57,723 bases of DNA. It comes from an uncultured bacterium (lineage in GTDB: Bacteria; Verrucomicrobiota; Kiritimatiellia; RFP12; CAIWXQ01). Positions 15,131 to 23,481 of this stretch are shown piece by piece. The position numbers were made by a program, and so were the translations under genes. Position 1 is the first letter of the stretch; the number at the start of each line of letters is the position of its first letter. The DNA lies in contig CAIWXQ010000030.1 of NCBI GenBank assembly GCA_903916675.1, positions 1 through 57,723 of the forward strand. Direction: 5' to 3'. Under the pieces are notes generated by a model. The model saw nothing but the letters and a program-made list of their open reading frames with translations. It made no database searches and was not told the DNA's origin.

Positions 15131-16897
15131 TCAGTGCGTGGGGTTTTGTATGGCTGCCGCGCGCCGTTCGTATTCGGCTGCCACTGCATTGCGATGGCAG
15201 TCACGTTCGAGTCGCGCGAGGTTCAGCCACGTGGGAACAATATTCGGATGGCTCCATAACGTCCGGTTCCGGATCGCCAGGGCGCGCAACAGCAGCGGTC
15301 TGGCTTCGGCATACCGCTTCTGCGCAAGATCGAGTTGCGCCAGGCAATCCAGACTGCAAGCGACCTGCAGATGGTCAGGACCAAGCGCCGCCTCGCGGAT
15401 CTCCCACGCGCGGAGGAAGGCCGCTTCTGCCGGCACGTACTGTCCCTGCGCCTGGCACTGCCGCCCTTCATTGTCCAGCGTCTCGGCCTCCTCCGGCAGA
15501 TTCCGGGCGGCAGCGACACCGGTCTCCGCCGGTTTTCCGGGAAAGAGCCGGACGAGCAGTCGGGCGCTTTCCGGTCCGGTCAACTCGGCCCAGCGTTTCA
15601 TCCACGGATAGGTAGGTGGAACGATGCAAACAACTCCGCCGCCACAGGGGGCGTTCGGCCGGGTAGTCAGGCAGTAGTCGGGGCGCATGGCATCGTCCCA
15701 AGCCATCGATGCCCCCGGCGGAAGCGGTGTGACCTGCGGACGCGCAATGCGTTTGATGTTCTCCCCAAGGACGGGGACGATCAGGCCTGCCAGCAGCGCG
15801 CCGAGCAGCACCGGCCGCGACGCTGCCGCACGAAGGAGAACGGGCGGCACAATCAGCGCGACAAACCAGATAAAGCGCCCTCCCACGAGGCTCGTGATCC
15901 ACGTGAGGTTGAAGATCGCAAACAGGAAGCCGCAGGCGAGAAATGTCAGTTGCAATGCCGCCAGACTCCGGGCGTGCAGGCCGAGGTCACGCCGGAAGAC
16001 CAGCAGGCAGACAGCAGCCAGCACAAAGACAAATCCCAGCACAAAGGCCGGGAGAGCCATGCGCGGCGACTGGCCAATAAACAACGCGCCGAATCCGTGG
16101 ATGAGCTGCGCCAGGCACTCCGGCGCCGTGTACATGGACACCGACGGCGGATGGCTATTCACCTGCTGAAGGTACCGCCGCACCAGCAGCCATGGAAAAA
16201 TGCCAGCGCCTGTCAGCATTGCGGCAGCGAGACGGACCCGCACCGCGGGCACAGGCTGCAGCAGGAGCGTCAGGCTGGCTGCACCGATGAACACCAGCGC
16301 GGAGTTGTGGGTCAGCAGCGCAGCGCCCAGCAGTAGCGCCAAGAGCAGGGCATGCGCAAAATAGCGGCGCGGTGTGACCGGTTCGCACATGCGCAGGACC
16401 ACGGCACAGGCCAAGCCGACGAACAACAGCATGAGCAGGTGGGCGACCAAGAGCGTGTGCAGGGCGAGGAAGAGCGCCACGTACAGGCCGGCACCCGCAA
16501 GTGCCCAGCGGGCGCCGGCACCGGCTGCGCCGCGAAATAGCGTCCACAGGAAAACGCACCAAGCCAGGACATTGCCGGCGCACAGCACGCACAAGGCGAC
16601 AATCAGTCCGGTCGCCTTCCATCCGCCGAACAGGAGGAACGGCGTCAGGAACAGGGAGAAAAGGGGCGGCCACGAGACAATCGGCTCTCCGCCCAAGTAG
16701 GTATAATGGCCGGTCTCAAGCAGGGAGACCGTCCCCTCCCAATAGGCCCAGGAGTCCGGATTTCCCAGCACACCGTTACGCAGCAACAGGGCGCTCAACA
16801 AGCTGGCCAGGAGCGCCAGCGCCACAGCCAGGAGAGAAAACCAACGCAGGGGCCCTGCCGAATTATCGCTCCCGTGGTTGCTTGTGCAGCAGAACAT
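15131..16897 (-). CDS. GT-C-like polytopic membrane protein with C-terminal TPRs
   Basis: A 588-residue protein. Residues 20-430 hold about 10-12 hydrophobic helices; the first periplasmic loop has GNPDSWAYWEG, an acidic site in the position used by GT-C glycosyltransferases such as ArnT/PMT relatives. From about residue 490 the chain is soluble with kinesin-light-chain-like TPRs (AAFLRAWEIREAALGPDHL, then ARPLLLRALAIR). GT-C enzymes use polyprenyl-phosphate sugars at the outer face of the membrane. The start at 16897 has AAGGAGG 6 nt upstream. Specific function is unknown; it could also be an unusual polymerase. Confidence 0.7.
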   Translation of the reverse strand: MFCCTSNHGSDNSAGPLRWFSLLAVALALLASLLSALLLRNGVLGNPDSWAYWEGTVSLLETGHYTYLGGEPIVSWPPLFSLFLTPFLLFGGWKATGLIVALCVLCAGNVLAWCVFLWTLFRGAAGAGARWALAGAGLYVALFLALHTLLVAHLLMLLFVGLACAVVLRMCEPVTPRRYFAHALLLALLLGAALLTHNSALVFIGAASLTLLLQPVPAVRVRLAAAMLTGAGIFPWLLVRRYLQQVNSHPPSVSMYTAPECLAQLIHGFGALFIGQSPRMALPAFVLGFVFVLAAVCLLVFRRDLGLHARSLAALQLTFLACGFLFAIFNLTWITSLVGGRFIWFVALIVPPVLLRAAASRPVLLGALLAGLIVPVLGENIKRIARPQVTPLPPGASMAWDDAMRPDYCLTTRPNAPCGGGVVCIVPPTYPWMKRWAELTGPESARLLVRLFPGKPAETGVAAARNLPEEAETLDNEGRQCQAQGQYVPAEAAFLRAWEIREAALGPDHLQVACSLDCLAQLDLAQKRYAEARPLLLRALAIRNRTLWSHPNIVPTWLNLARLERDCHRNAVAAEYERRAAAIQNPTH

Positions 16898-16914
16898 TGC
16901 TCGTCCTCCTTGTC

Positions 16915-18426
16915 CTACTCCCGCCGCCGCACCGCGTGCCAGAGATGCGCCAGGTCTGCGCGCGGCAACAGCCCCCACAGCAACGCCAGCGGCAGGTAGA
17001 AGGCCGCGCCGGCGCCGATTAGGAGGAACAGGTTCGAGGTTCCCCAGACGCGCAGCAGCAGCACCATGGCAGCGCCCAGCAGACACCCCTTGACGCCCAG
17101 CACGAGGTTGCGGCGGCTGAAGACACCCGGCGGCATGAGCCAGAGCGCGCCGGCCATCATCAGCGCCTCGGTCAGCAGCGTGGCGATGGACACGCCGATG
17201 CCGCCGTTCCCCCAGAGACGCCCGGCCAGCGGGATCAGGGCCAGGTTCAGCAGCGGGTTGAAGACCGCCGCCGCAATGGCCATGCGGGCCCACGGCTTCT
17301 CCTTGCCGCGTGCGATCAGAACCGTTCCGAGAAGAATGTCCACGCAGACCAGCAGCAGGGAGACGCCCAACACCTGCAGGTTCTCGGCCGCCTGCGCGAA
17401 CGCCTTGGCGCCGTACAGCAAGCGGATCAGCGGACCGGCGACGGCAATCAGGCCGGCACTGATCGGAACTGCGACGAACAGTAGCAGGTTCATCAGCCGC
17501 TCCGCGGCGCGCGCAAACGCCGTCTGGCCGCCGGCTGCATCCGCCCCCGCGCCCATGCGCATCAGAGCCGGGAAAATCGAGTTGGTCAGAATGGTGGGCG
17601 CGAACAGGAGCGTGGCGTAAATGCGCATGGAGACGCCGTACCACCCCACCACGGCGTCCGTGGCCAGCAGCGAAAGCATCAGCACGCCGACGCGCAGGTA
17701 GATTTCGGAGAAAACCACCCAGATCAGGAACGGAAAACCGCCCACGAACACGCGGCGCAGCAGGGACAGCTCCCAGCCCAGGCTGATGCGGACCTGACGG
17801 CCCAGAAGGATCAGATTGAGGAGGAAGCTCGTGCAAGCGGCGGCGGCATGCACCCAGCAGACGGGCAGAAGACCACACCCCTGCCAGAGCAGCAACGCGC
17901 AACCGCCCGTAATGACGGCCTTTTCGACGATCAGCACGGAGTTAATGGCCAGCATATTCTCCATCCCCTGGAAAACGCCTCCCAGCGACTGGGTCACGCC
18001 GCCGAGGCAGGTGCCGAAGCCTACAATCAAGATGGCCTGCCGGGTCTGGTCGTTGTACTGCGGCAGGCACCAGGCCACGGCGGTCTGCAAGAGGAAGACG
18101 CCAAGAGCCAGCAGCAGCTTGAGCGTCAGAACGTTTCCGAGCAACGCCTGCAGGGCGGTGGTGCGGCGGGCGTTCTCCTCCGGCGGAAACTCCGGCCCGG
18201 TGTGGAGAATGGCAACCTCCTTGACGAGGAAGGTGTTGACGCCCAGGTTGACGAGCGTGCTGAACAGCGCGCAGTAGCTGAACGCAATAGTGAAAACGCC
18301 GAAACGGCTATCGCCCAGATAGCGCGGCAGCAGGACCAGCAGAATGCAGGAGAGCGTCCAGGTGATCCCCTGCCCGATTGTCTGGATGACGGTGTTGCGC
18401 ACCGCGCGCCGTGTCTTACTGGACAT
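16915..18426 (-). CDS. wzx: polysaccharide flippase (Wzx/RfbX family)
   Basis: A 503-residue protein with about 14 predicted helices, starting MSSKTRRAVRNTVIQTIGQG and including LPRYLGDSRFGVFTIAFSYC, both typical of MATE-like polysaccharide flippases. It would move undecaprenyl-diphosphate-linked repeat units to the periplasmic face. The start at 18426 lies inside the end of the upstream polymerase gene (11-nt overlap). The size and order beside Wzy fit a Wzx/Wzy-dependent pathway. Confidence 0.85.
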   Translation of the reverse strand: MSSKTRRAVRNTVIQTIGQGITWTLSCILLVLLPRYLGDSRFGVFTIAFSYCALFSTLVNLGVNTFLVKEVAILHTGPEFPPEENARRTTALQALLGNVLTLKLLLALGVFLLQTAVAWCLPQYNDQTRQAILIVGFGTCLGGVTQSLGGVFQGMENMLAINSVLIVEKAVITGGCALLLWQGCGLLPVCWVHAAAACTSFLLNLILLGRQVRISLGWELSLLRRVFVGGFPFLIWVVFSEIYLRVGVLMLSLLATDAVVGWYGVSMRIYATLLFAPTILTNSIFPALMRMGAGADAAGGQTAFARAAERLMNLLLFVAVPISAGLIAVAGPLIRLLYGAKAFAQAAENLQVLGVSLLLVCVDILLGTVLIARGKEKPWARMAIAAAVFNPLLNLALIPLAGRLWGNGGIGVSIATLLTEALMMAGALWLMPPGVFSRRNLVLGVKGCLLGAAMVLLLRVWGTSNLFLLIGAGAAFYLPLALLWGLLPRADLAHLWHAVRRRE

Positions 18427-19948
18427 GCGGTTCCCCCGAGCCGGCGGACGAATCCAGGCGCCGGACGACGACGCCCAGCGCCATGGCAATGCCCAGGTAG
18501 AGCATGTTCCGGTAGTAGGTCAGCTGGAGGTCATAGTAGGAGACGATCAACTGCCCGACGATGAACAGCATGACCGTCAAGGCAACGGCCTTGTAATACG
18601 GGTCACGCATGGCGCGGTAGTCGATCACAGCTTGCACAATGGCCACGCCGAAGAAGAGCCAGAAGACGGCAAACCCCGCAAACCCGGTCTTGCACCAGAT
18701 CCAGTAAATGGCGCAGTGCGGAATGTACTCCCACAACTGGAAGAAGGCGCCGATGTCGGGATACGGAAACAGGACCAGATATTTCTGCCCGAACCCGACA
18801 CCCTGGGGATAGGCGCGGACCGTGGCCTTCAGATTCACCAGTTCCATCTTGCGCCACTCGTTCGACCCTTCGTCGGCCGTGCCCTCCTGCTGCACAAAGA
18901 CAGATTTGATCTTCTGCGCCGGCAACGCCAGGGTGCCAGTGCTGTTCCAGAACACCATCGTGTACATCGCGAGCAGAAACACCCCCGGGATCACATAGCG
19001 CAGCGCCAGCCGCAACTGCGCCTTGGGCAGCAGTGCGACCACCAGCGCCAGGCAGAGCATCAGCACGCCGAACGTCACGCGGCGCTGGTTGAAGATGAAC
19101 GCAATCAGGTTGAACGGGAGGGCGCAGAGCAGCACGGTCCGCTCCCGGCCGCAGTAGTGCAGAAAGAACAACGCGGCCAGCAGCACGAAACCCGTGACTA
19201 AGAACAGCGAGTCCTCGTGCCCCAGAATGGCACGCAACTTGCCGAGGTCGCGGTGCAGCGTGATGAAGTAGCGCCAGGAGCCCTGCAGACCGCGGAGCGC
19301 CAGTCCGACAATGACGATCCAGACGCAGATCCGGACCTGCCGGGGCGTCCGGATCAGCTGCGTCGCCAGGAAGTACATGGCGCAGAGGTAATACAGCGAG
19401 CGGATCTCCCAGAGCGCCGCCTTCCAGTTGCCGTTGGGACGCAGCAATCCGTAGGCGGTGAAGAACACCAGCATCATGAGGAACAGGATGGCGATGCCGA
19501 TGTTGGGGATGCGGTGCAGATACCACTCGCGGCTGATGGCCGCGCGCACCAGCCAGATGGCCAGCAGCAGCACCAACAGGAACTCCACCGGGTTGAAGAC
19601 CAGCCCGCCGACGCCGGTGCTGGAGTTCAGATTCATGTAAAACCTGATCGCCTGGCTGGAAATCGCGGACGGAATCCCGAGCACCTCGAACTGATCCAGC
19701 AGCAGCGCCGCCGCCAGCAGCACGTACACGCCAAACTCCAGGCGGCGCACCAGCAGGACCAGAAACAGGAGCGCCGCGCAGGCGACTGGCACGATCAGCA
19801 GGTTGCCGTTGGTCACAGCCACCAAAGAGGCTGCCAGCGCGGAACAGAGCGTGAGCCCGAAGAACGCCAGCCAGGGGCGCGGCGGGGAGTCGGCCAGCCG
19901 GTCGGCGGCGACCCTTGCGGCGGCTGTGCGTGTGGCGTCGGGTATCAT
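18416..19948 (-). CDS. wzy: O-antigen/exopolysaccharide polymerase (Wzy_C family)
   Basis: A 510-residue polytopic protein with 11-12 helices and a large periplasmic loop (about residues 320-410: KSVFVQQEGTADEGSNEWRK, then AYPQGVGFGQKY) resembling the Wzy_C domain loop, including the Arg-rich face FNQRRVTFG. It would polymerise lipid-linked repeat units in the periplasm. It sits between the 44-residue membrane protein and the flippase. It is not a close copy of the O-antigen-ligase-like protein at 5138, which has TPRs and belongs to the exosortase operon; the two probably do different transfers. Confidence 0.8.
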   Translation of the reverse strand: MIPDATRTAAARVAADRLADSPPRPWLAFFGLTLCSALAASLVAVTNGNLLIVPVACAALLFLVLLVRRLEFGVYVLLAAALLLDQFEVLGIPSAISSQAIRFYMNLNSSTGVGGLVFNPVEFLLVLLLAIWLVRAAISREWYLHRIPNIGIAILFLMMLVFFTAYGLLRPNGNWKAALWEIRSLYYLCAMYFLATQLIRTPRQVRICVWIVIVGLALRGLQGSWRYFITLHRDLGKLRAILGHEDSLFLVTGFVLLAALFFLHYCGRERTVLLCALPFNLIAFIFNQRRVTFGVLMLCLALVVALLPKAQLRLALRYVIPGVFLLAMYTMVFWNSTGTLALPAQKIKSVFVQQEGTADEGSNEWRKMELVNLKATVRAYPQGVGFGQKYLVLFPYPDIGAFFQLWEYIPHCAIYWIWCKTGFAGFAVFWLFFGVAIVQAVIDYRAMRDPYYKAVALTVMLFIVGQLIVSYYDLQLTYYRNMLYLGIAMALGVVVRRLDSSAGSGEPHVQ

Positions 19949-19955
19949 GCGCCCG

Positions 19956-20090
19956 TCAGAAGGTGAATCGCGTCACAAGAAGAACGCCGAGAATGGCCAA
20001 GGCCAGACCCATGACGGTCCAGCGGCTGATTCGATCAATGCAGGCGCCGGTCAGGATAAAGAGCGCCAGCATGGCAAGCATCATCTTCAT
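19956..20090 (-). CDS. 44-residue membrane protein (small gene)
   Basis: A short gene between the Wzc-like and Wzy genes on the same strand. It begins MKMMLAMLALFILTGACID and ends VLLVTRFTF. Its ATG (20088-20090) starts 2 nt past the upstream stop and its own stop precedes the next gene by 7 nt, so the spacing fits translational coupling. It has two hydrophobic stretches with a short basic turn (DRISRW). The first stretch ends in a weak lipobox-like LTGAC. It could be a small regulator of chain length or of the polymerase. No family is recognised. Confidence 0.65.
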   Translation of the reverse strand: MKMMLAMLALFILTGACIDRISRWTVMGLALAILGVLLVTRFTF

Positions 20091-20092
20091 GA

Positions 20093-22447
20093 TCAGACCC
20101 ACCGGTACAGCCAGTCAGGAATCCAGTACTCGCCGTAGTTGGTCACCAGCCCGAGAACCTTGTCGCGCGGCAGACGTTGCATCACGGCTTCGATCACCTT
20201 CTTCTTGGTGCTGTAGAGCTGGCCCAGCAGGAGCACGCCATCGGCGTACGGCGCCAGAATCACCGCATCCGACTGCATGCCGAGGTTCTGTGTTTCAACC
20301 AGAATCATGGAAAAACGATCGCGCAGCTCGTCGAACCGTTGACGGCAGCCGGCGTCGTTGAACAGCACGTCCGCATATTCATGGGTCCGGCCAGCAGGCA
20401 GGAGCCAGAGGTTGGGCGTGTCTGTCTGGACAAGCACGGCATCCAGCGACGCGCGGCCGTCCAGCAGGTCACCCAGCCCCGGCGCCTGCGCCCGGCCAAA
20501 GAGGGCCGAGAGGCCGGCGTTCTCCATGCAGGCGTCCACCAGCAGGATCGGCTTCTTCAGATCGCTGGCCAGGACCACGCCCAGGTTGGCTGTCAGCAGG
20601 GTCTTCCCCTCGCCGCGCTTGGCGCTGGTCACCAGGCAGATCAAATGGTCCGGCGATTCAAAACCGGCCCGGATCGAGATACCGATGTGACGGATGCGCT
20701 CGATGAAATCGTCCATCGTCAGCTCCCGCGGGTGGCGTGAGAGACCGGCCTGTGACAGGCGCGCGGCTGGCAGCAGGTATGTCGCCGGCATGCTTTCCGG
20801 CAACTCGAAGCGTCTGGCGCAGAGGAACCACCGCAACAGGTGATCGAACCCCTCCATCACATCAGGCAGCCACTGTCCGAGGCGGACGATCCACTGCCGG
20901 GGGGAGCCCTGCATCAGGTCGCGCGTCCGGGCGTATCGGCGCTGTACCTGGGCCGGGATGTACCACCCCGCCCGGCGCGTGTCGCGGTAGAGCCGCGGGA
21001 TTGCTCCCAGCAGCGGCAAACCGACGCTGTGCTGCAGTTCTCCGGAGCGCACCAGCCGCGGGTCCGTGATCTCCAGCAGGAAGACCAGGGAGAGCCCGAG
21101 GAAAATGCCGCCGAGCGCGCCGGCCAAGGCAAACAATATGCGCTTGGGCTTGTAGTGTTTCAGCGGCACGCGCGCCGGCTCGATGATCGAATAGCGGTTG
21201 GCCTGCTGCTCGATTTCGACCGCGCGGGTGACGCGCGCCTCCTCAAGCTTCATGCAGAGCTTGTCATAGATCTGGCGCGTCAGCTTGGCCTCGTCGTCCA
21301 GACGCATCTCCTCCTGGACCAGCAGGGGGGTGCGGGCCAGCTTCTGGAGGAACTCGTCCTCCTGGCGGCGCAGCTCGCGAATTTTCTCCTCCTGCGACTT
21401 GATCTTGATCACCGTATCGTCCAGATGGGCCAGCGTTTCCTGGTAAACCGGTGTGCGAATTTCCGTCGACGAATTGGCCTCCTGACGCGCCTCCTCTTCC
21501 TTCTCCTTCTTCAGGAGATCGAGGATGAAATCCAGCTCGCGCTGCTTCTTGAGTACCTCGGGGTGGTTCTCCTTGCGCGTCGACAGCAACTCGCCCATGT
21601 CCAGCTGAAGCTTCTGGTACTGCACCTGGAAGGGGGATGTCTGGACGTGAGACAGCGCGGAACTGACCATCGGCCGGCTACCGGCGAGGCGGTCGCGGAA
21701 GAGTTGCGCGAACATCTGCTGCTCCAGCAGTTCGATCTGGGAGTCCGCAAGCTTCTCGCGGTAGGAATCGACCGAGCCAGGGGTTTTGACCGTGCTCAGC
21801 ATCTCGCGGTTCAACGTGCGGAACTCCTGCAACTGACGGTCCACGCGCTTGAGCTCCTCCTGGTAATGGTCCACCTCGCGCTGCAGGAAGGTCACCGCCG
21901 TGTCGGCCTCGCGCCGACTGGAGGAAAGACTGCGGTCGACGAACAGGCGCGTGATGGCCTCCACCCTGTTCTTGGCACGAACAGGGTCTGCGGAGGAGAA
22001 TCCAATCTGGAACGAGTCGTGCGACAGCTCCATCACGTGCGTGTTTTTCCGGATGTCCTCGACAGCCCGCTCCATCTCGATGTCGGAGTGCAGGGCGCGG
22101 TCAAGCCCCTGCTTATGGATGGCGTCCTCGATGAGCGGACGGCTGAAGATGATCTTCTGGAACCCGCCCAGCCGGTCATTGTCGGTCATGCTGACAGCCA
22201 TTTCGTAAGTGATCAGCGGGTTGAGAATCTCGGTCTTCCCCAGCAGGATTGTGGTCGAGGACATGTAGCTGGGCGTGATCAGCAGGCTGGCCACGATGCT
22301 CAGGACCGGCGTGAGAAACATGGCCCACAGCAGGGTACGCTTGCGCCGGAAGACAACCTCGCAGAGATAGCGCAGGTTGAAGTCGCCGGCGACGGGCTGG
22401 TCGGCGCCTGCGCCTGGCAGTCGGCGTTGGATGGGCGGATGGCTCAT
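20093..22447 (-). CDS. wzc: Wzc-like chain-length determinant with degenerate BY-kinase domain
   Basis: A 784-residue inner-membrane protein: Wzz domain with two membrane helices (about residues 45-65 and 440-465), a long coiled-coil region between them (120-410), and a cytoplasmic P-loop domain. Walker A is intact (SAKRGEGKTLL, about 608-618). Walker A' reads LLVDACMEN instead of the usual DxDxR form, and Walker B reads ILVETQN instead of (D)TPP. The C-terminus NYGEYWIPDWLYRWV has three Tyr. The protein would regulate polymer length and bridge to Wza; tyrosine-kinase activity is doubtful. The ATG at 22447 is preferred over a TTG 9 nt upstream. Confidence 0.85.
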   Translation of the reverse strand: MSHPPIQRRLPGAGADQPVAGDFNLRYLCEVVFRRKRTLLWAMFLTPVLSIVASLLITPSYMSSTTILLGKTEILNPLITYEMAVSMTDNDRLGGFQKIIFSRPLIEDAIHKQGLDRALHSDIEMERAVEDIRKNTHVMELSHDSFQIGFSSADPVRAKNRVEAITRLFVDRSLSSSRREADTAVTFLQREVDHYQEELKRVDRQLQEFRTLNREMLSTVKTPGSVDSYREKLADSQIELLEQQMFAQLFRDRLAGSRPMVSSALSHVQTSPFQVQYQKLQLDMGELLSTRKENHPEVLKKQRELDFILDLLKKEKEEEARQEANSSTEIRTPVYQETLAHLDDTVIKIKSQEEKIRELRRQEDEFLQKLARTPLLVQEEMRLDDEAKLTRQIYDKLCMKLEEARVTRAVEIEQQANRYSIIEPARVPLKHYKPKRILFALAGALGGIFLGLSLVFLLEITDPRLVRSGELQHSVGLPLLGAIPRLYRDTRRAGWYIPAQVQRRYARTRDLMQGSPRQWIVRLGQWLPDVMEGFDHLLRWFLCARRFELPESMPATYLLPAARLSQAGLSRHPRELTMDDFIERIRHIGISIRAGFESPDHLICLVTSAKRGEGKTLLTANLGVVLASDLKKPILLVDACMENAGLSALFGRAQAPGLGDLLDGRASLDAVLVQTDTPNLWLLPAGRTHEYADVLFNDAGCRQRFDELRDRFSMILVETQNLGMQSDAVILAPYADGVLLLGQLYSTKKKVIEAVMQRLPRDKVLGLVTNYGEYWIPDWLYRWV

Positions 22448-22482
22448 GCGGGGCAAGGCGCCATGGAGGCGGGTTCCGTTTC

Positions 22483-23481
22483 TCAGGGTTTGCTCTTGAG
22501 GGCGTTTTGCATGGTGGCACCCAACAGGATCGTGTTAACCGACGGGGTCAGCTGGTTCAGGTAATAATTGAACGTGGCGATCCCCTTGCGCGGCACGTAG
22601 ACGATGTCGCCGGTAACCAGAAGCGGGTTATCGGTCCGGGAGGTCCAGCCGTCCTGAATTGCCTCCAAATTCACGGTCAGAACGATCGCCTGTCCGTTGC
22701 GATCGCGCCGGACAATCTGGATGCGCTCCCCGGCCGCGTCATGGTTGACGTCGCCTGCTGCCGCGAGGGCCTGCACAACGTCCTCGTCCTGACCGAGGTT
22801 ATAGATGCCGGGCTTGTTGACCTCGCCCATCACGTAGACGGTGTGCTCGTCGTTCGCCCGGACGAACACGGCGTCGTCCGGCAGCAGGGGGATGTTCAGC
22901 GTGCGGTCGCCCTTGCGCAGCAGATCGTACAGGTCGATCTCGATCAGCATGCCGTTGCCGCGCACGATGGTGCAGCCGTGCATGTCGGCTTTGTCGGTCA
23001 GCCCCTTTGCGCGTGCCAGCGCGTCCAGCAGCAGGGTCCGGCCAGGAAAGTTGTAGAGCCCCGGCCACTGCACCTCGCCCAGCACGGCAACGCGGTTGTT
23101 GTTGTATTCGACGATCATCAGGTTGACGTGCGGGTCGCGGTAGTTGGTCAGCAGCGCTTCGATCTTGCGCTCGGAGGCCTCGCGGGTCAGGCCGTTGAGC
23201 GAAACCACACCGATTCCCGGAAGCGTCAGCTTGCCATCCGGCCCGAGCGCGTACCTCCGGTTCAGCTCGGGGACGCTCATGCAATAGAACTCCACCACAT
23301 CGCTCGACCCCAGGCGGTAATCGCCGATCTCCACGTCGAGCTGCTTGAGCTGTTCGGGAGTCAGGCTCCGGCTGGGCTTCGGCAGATCCGCAGTCTTGTT
23401 AGCGTCCATCGGAGGCGGAAACGACGGCGACAGGCAGGCACCCACACCCAGCAACAGCACCAGACTGGCAATTCGTTTCAT
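22483..23481 (-). CDS. wza: outer-membrane polysaccharide export lipoprotein (Wza family)
   Basis: A 332-residue lipoprotein with signal peptide and lipobox GVGAC (Cys16). The polysaccharide-export domain begins IGDYRLGSSDVVEFYCMSVPEL, followed by two SLBB-like units (VAVLGEVQWPGLYNF and VYVMGEVNKPGIYNL). Wza octamers form the outer-membrane exit channel and dock on Wzc. The start overlaps the GH44 stop by 4 nt (23478-23481), and the Wzc-like gene follows after 35 nt, the normal order for this export machine. Confidence 0.9.
   Translation of the reverse strand: MKRIASLVLLLGVGACLSPSFPPPMDANKTADLPKPSRSLTPEQLKQLDVEIGDYRLGSSDVVEFYCMSVPELNRRYALGPDGKLTLPGIGVVSLNGLTREASERKIEALLTNYRDPHVNLMIVEYNNNRVAVLGEVQWPGLYNFPGRTLLLDALARAKGLTDKADMHGCTIVRGNGMLIEIDLYDLLRKGDRTLNIPLLPDDAVFVRANDEHTVYVMGEVNKPGIYNLGQDEDVVQALAAAGDVNHDAAGERIQIVRRDRNGQAIVLTVNLEAIQDGWTSRTDNPLLVTGDIVYVPRKGIATFNYYLNQLTPSVNTILLGATMQNALKSKP

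Noticed and set aside
15131-17902. One long reading of 923 codons covering the GT-C/TPR gene and part of the flippase
   Set aside because: The part upstream of 16897 overlaps the flippase in another frame and is Arg/Gly-rich. A strong AAGGAGG at 16897 marks the true start.
20840-22564. Plus-strand frame of 574 codons opposite the Wzc-like gene
   Set aside because: It is antisense to a gene with clear Wzz and P-loop motifs. It has no start signal and no family features.
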